From: G965197675 sp965197675
GTDB taxonomy: Bacteria; Chloroflexota; Dehalococcoidia; Plut-88900
Length of the DNA stretch: 64,000 nucleotides
Direction of reading: 5' to 3'
NCBI GenBank assembly: GCA_965197675.1
Contig: OZ240221.1
Span: 930,001 to 994,000 of the forward strand
The stretch's first letter is position 1. Every line of letters starts with the position of its first letter. The notes under the pieces are model-generated. The model saw only the letters and a program-made list of their open reading frames with translations. It was not told the origin of the DNA and searched no databases. Below, piece by piece: positions 62,186 to 64,000 of the stretch. A program made the translations under genes and the position numbers.

Positions 62186-63169
62186 TCAGGACCGGGATTC
62201 CTTCGCTAACTCTTCAGCTAAGGACAAAGCTCCCAACATTGCAATCTCGTCACCAAGATCGGTCGCCTCAACACGCAAGTCCATGGCATGGAGAGGGAAT
62301 ACGCGTTCACGACACACTCGGTATGCGGGAGCTAAAAAGTAGTCCCCCATCTGTGTTAGACCACCGCCCAGTGTCACCAGCTGTGGGTTGAAGATGTTGA
62401 CCACGTTGGCAAGCCCCACCCCCAGATAGTAGGATGCCTTCTTCAGAATATCCTCGCTCATTGCGTCGCCTTTCAAAGCGGCCTGGTGGACCATCTGGGT
62501 ATCTATTGTGCCGGGACTGTCGTCGACCATCTGCCGAAGAAGAGATTCCTCGCCTTCCTCTAAGCGCCTAGCAGCCTCCCTGGCTATGGCAGATCCCGAG
62601 ACCAGGGACTCCCAGCAACCGCGCCTGCCGCAGCCACATCTAGGGCCTTCTATATCTATGGTCATGTGCCCCACCTCGCCGGCGGCGCCTCGCGCTCCTC
62701 GATACACCTCGCCTCCGGCTATTATTCCGCCTCCTATTCCCGTACTCACCGTTATGTACACCATGTCTCGCAGGCCCTGGCCGTGACCTATTCTGTGTTC
62801 TGCCAGCACGGAGGCTGTTGCATCGTTCTCCATGGCCACTGGCACTCCCATCTTCTTCTGAAGCATGTCTCGCAGGGGCACATTTTTGAACTTGCGAAGG
62901 TGGGGGGAGTTCATAATGCGGCCTTGAGAAATATCCACGGGGCCAGCGGCAGATAACCCGACTGCCGTAAGATGGCCAACGCCGTTGTTGTCGAGAAGCT
63001 CATCGGAGGTTCGAGATATGGCGTCTACTATGACTTGGGGGGCTTCGTTGGAGAGGGATGAGATTTTCCTTTTCCCGATTATGGTTTCGGGAGACTCGGC
63101 GACGGATATTCGCAACGATGTTCCCCCGATGTCGACGCCTAGCAGCAGTGGATTGGACTCTTTATTCAT
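62186..63169 (-). CDS. ROK-family sugar kinase (glucokinase-like)
   Basis: A 327-residue protein from the ATG at 63169, chosen for the AGAGAGG site 2-8 nt upstream; a longer in-frame start exists at 63229. LLLGVDIGGTSLRISV is the ATP phosphate-binding motif, ENDATASVLAEH carries the catalytic Asp, and GHMTIDIEGPRCGCGRRGCW is the ROK zinc motif (CxCGxxGCxE). Such enzymes phosphorylate glucose or N-acetyl sugars. Exact substrate open. Confidence 0.92.
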   Translation of the reverse strand: MNKESNPLLLGVDIGGTSLRISVAESPETIIGKRKISSLSNEAPQVIVDAISRTSDELLDNNGVGHLTAVGLSAAGPVDISQGRIMNSPHLRKFKNVPLRDMLQKKMGVPVAMENDATASVLAEHRIGHGQGLRDMVYITVSTGIGGGIIAGGEVYRGARGAAGEVGHMTIDIEGPRCGCGRRGCWESLVSGSAIAREAARRLEEGEESLLRQMVDDSPGTIDTQMVHQAALKGDAMSEDILKKASYYLGVGLANVVNIFNPQLVTLGGGLTQMGDYFLAPAYRVCRERVFPLHAMDLRVEATDLGDEIAMLGALSLAEELAKESRS

Positions 63170-63229
63170 GGCCTCTCTAGAATCATCAACTGTCCAGAAT
63201 GGGGTTCTTTTCGAGTGGGTCTCACACAA

Positions 63230-63794
63230 TAGTATAAATCAGACCCAGCCAGGTTATAACAGTTGGTTATGCTCAGCCCCTAGAGGAGGTGGAGAGCACC
63301 CTTAGACAAGCTGGGGGCGATGTGAGGGGCGTGACATGCGGGGCAGTGAGCGCCCATGAGGGGTCTGTCTCAGAAACGCAAATGCCTTGGGTCCCAACCG
63401 CTCGCCCAGGTGGGGTTTATGTGTGGGGCACGTTCCCCAGTCAAGCTGAGGTCAAGCCCCCCCAGCTCCCTGCCAGAGGGATGCAGGGCCCAGGATTTCC
63501 GTGTCAAGCACGGGAATGACGGAAAAGAGGGGCACGGGAATGACGAGTGTGGACACCTTTCGGCTAAGGAAAAGGAGCCGGGGAATTTTGTACGCTCCTA
63601 ACCTGTCTCTCTCTGAGTTCGTTTAAATAAGGGGCCAGCAAAATCTCCTTCGTTAGATTTTGTCAATATTCTCAATAGTGTTGTAACATCCAATAGCCAA
63701 CCAGAGAGGAAATGGGGCCGTATGCATCCCCACCCTTCCTTTCACTCAAAATCGAATCCAAGTGTGAAGTTCTGCATCAAATCAAATGTTGAAC
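63230..63794. other. non-coding gap with dispersed repeat
   Basis: No supported gene. Near 63494-63545 it holds GTGTCAAGCACGGGAATGAC and a shortened copy of the unit from 61171-61286. Confidence 0.5.
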
Positions 63795-64000
63795 AATGAT
63801 CAAGCTAACTCGCAGTAAAAAACTTACGATCGCAGCGGTGATTGCTACGGTAATGGTGATAATCGCAGGGGCATGTGGAGGAGATGCCACAGAGACTCCT
63901 CCTTCAGACACTCCAACCCCCGCTACCACGACAGATACGGACTCCACCCCCACTCCACCCCCCCCCACCGAGGTAGCCGACCCCACGCCCAGCATTCACC
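63795..64000 (+). CDS. lipoprotein, 3' part outside window
   Basis: From the ATG at 63795 a basic start (MIKLTRSKKL) leads to a hydrophobic helix and an IAGAC lipobox (Cys about 27), then a Thr/Pro-rich linker (DTPTPATTTDTDSTPTPPPP) and continues past the window end. The plan matches the other lipoproteins here (6337, 8140, 50503), where a similar linker precedes a solute-binding or enzyme domain. The domain itself is not visible. Confidence 0.75.

Overview
The window looks like a piece of a Chloroflexota genome, probably of the Dehalococcoidia/SAR202 type. This is inferred from gene content: separate CofG and CofH radical-SAM enzymes for coenzyme F420, paired type III CoA-transferases, an M28 peptidase, a peptide-binding lipoprotein, tandem SDR enzymes, a CIRCE operator, and an apparently selenocysteine-using redox protein. 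No rRNA or other taxonomic marker is present, so the placement is moderate.

Layout. 1-14.1 kb is host chromosome: an FmdB-type zinc ribbon (cut by the window edge), two adjacent CaiB/BaiF CoA-transferases of which one lacks the catalytic Asp, cofH-cofG, a peptide-binding lipoprotein, an M28 peptidase, a ferredoxin:thioredoxin-reductase-like gene interrupted by two in-frame TGA codons, then a plus-strand run methyltransferase, cyclase, peroxiredoxin, thiD, moaD, moaE, and tRNA-Ser(GCT). 14,086-46,260 is an integrated genomic island, visibly GC-richer in its first half, bounded by a 19-bp direct repeat of the tRNA-Ser 3' end. 46.3-64 kb is host again: a VOC protein, miaB, a Fur-family regulator, dtd and an FmdB gene behind a CIRCE element, an MBL hydrolase, a DUF4349 lipoprotein, an ECF sigma factor with a vWA/anti-sigma-like partner, tRNA-Thr(CGT), two SDR paralogues, an M20 peptidase, ugd, a repeat-rich gap, a DUF309 protein, a ROK kinase and the start of a lipoprotein.

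The island carries a tyrosine integrase, an AlpA-like excisionase, a replication/recombination set (CHC2-TOPRIM primase, Rad52-like annealing protein, SNF2-type helicase), an IS110 and an IS1182 element, and then stacked defence-like modules: a type I restriction-modification operon with a HEPN protein, an MNT nucleotidyltransferase domain fused to HsdS, a reverse transcriptase and a RAYT/REP unit; a four-gene nucleotide module (PurZ/PurA-like enzyme, dCTP-deaminase-fold protein with two membrane helices and no catalytic Glu, a conserved unknown, a P-loop kinase) ending in a cut-off fifth gene; and a convergent DUF6575-like pair. No relaxase or type IV secretion genes are seen.

Main discoveries. 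(1) The ferredoxin:thioredoxin-reductase-like gene has TGA at exactly the two positions that form the redox-active disulfide in this family, each followed by a hairpin starting 14 nt downstream with its loop at +21; this predicts a double-selenocysteine enzyme. (2) The PurZ-like/Dcd-2TM module has the architecture of a nucleotide-sensing membrane-effector system. (3) A HEPN-MNT pair is built into a type I restriction operon by fusion of the MNT domain to HsdS. (4) A family of short palindromes is inserted in frame in three island genes and also occurs in the host chromosome.
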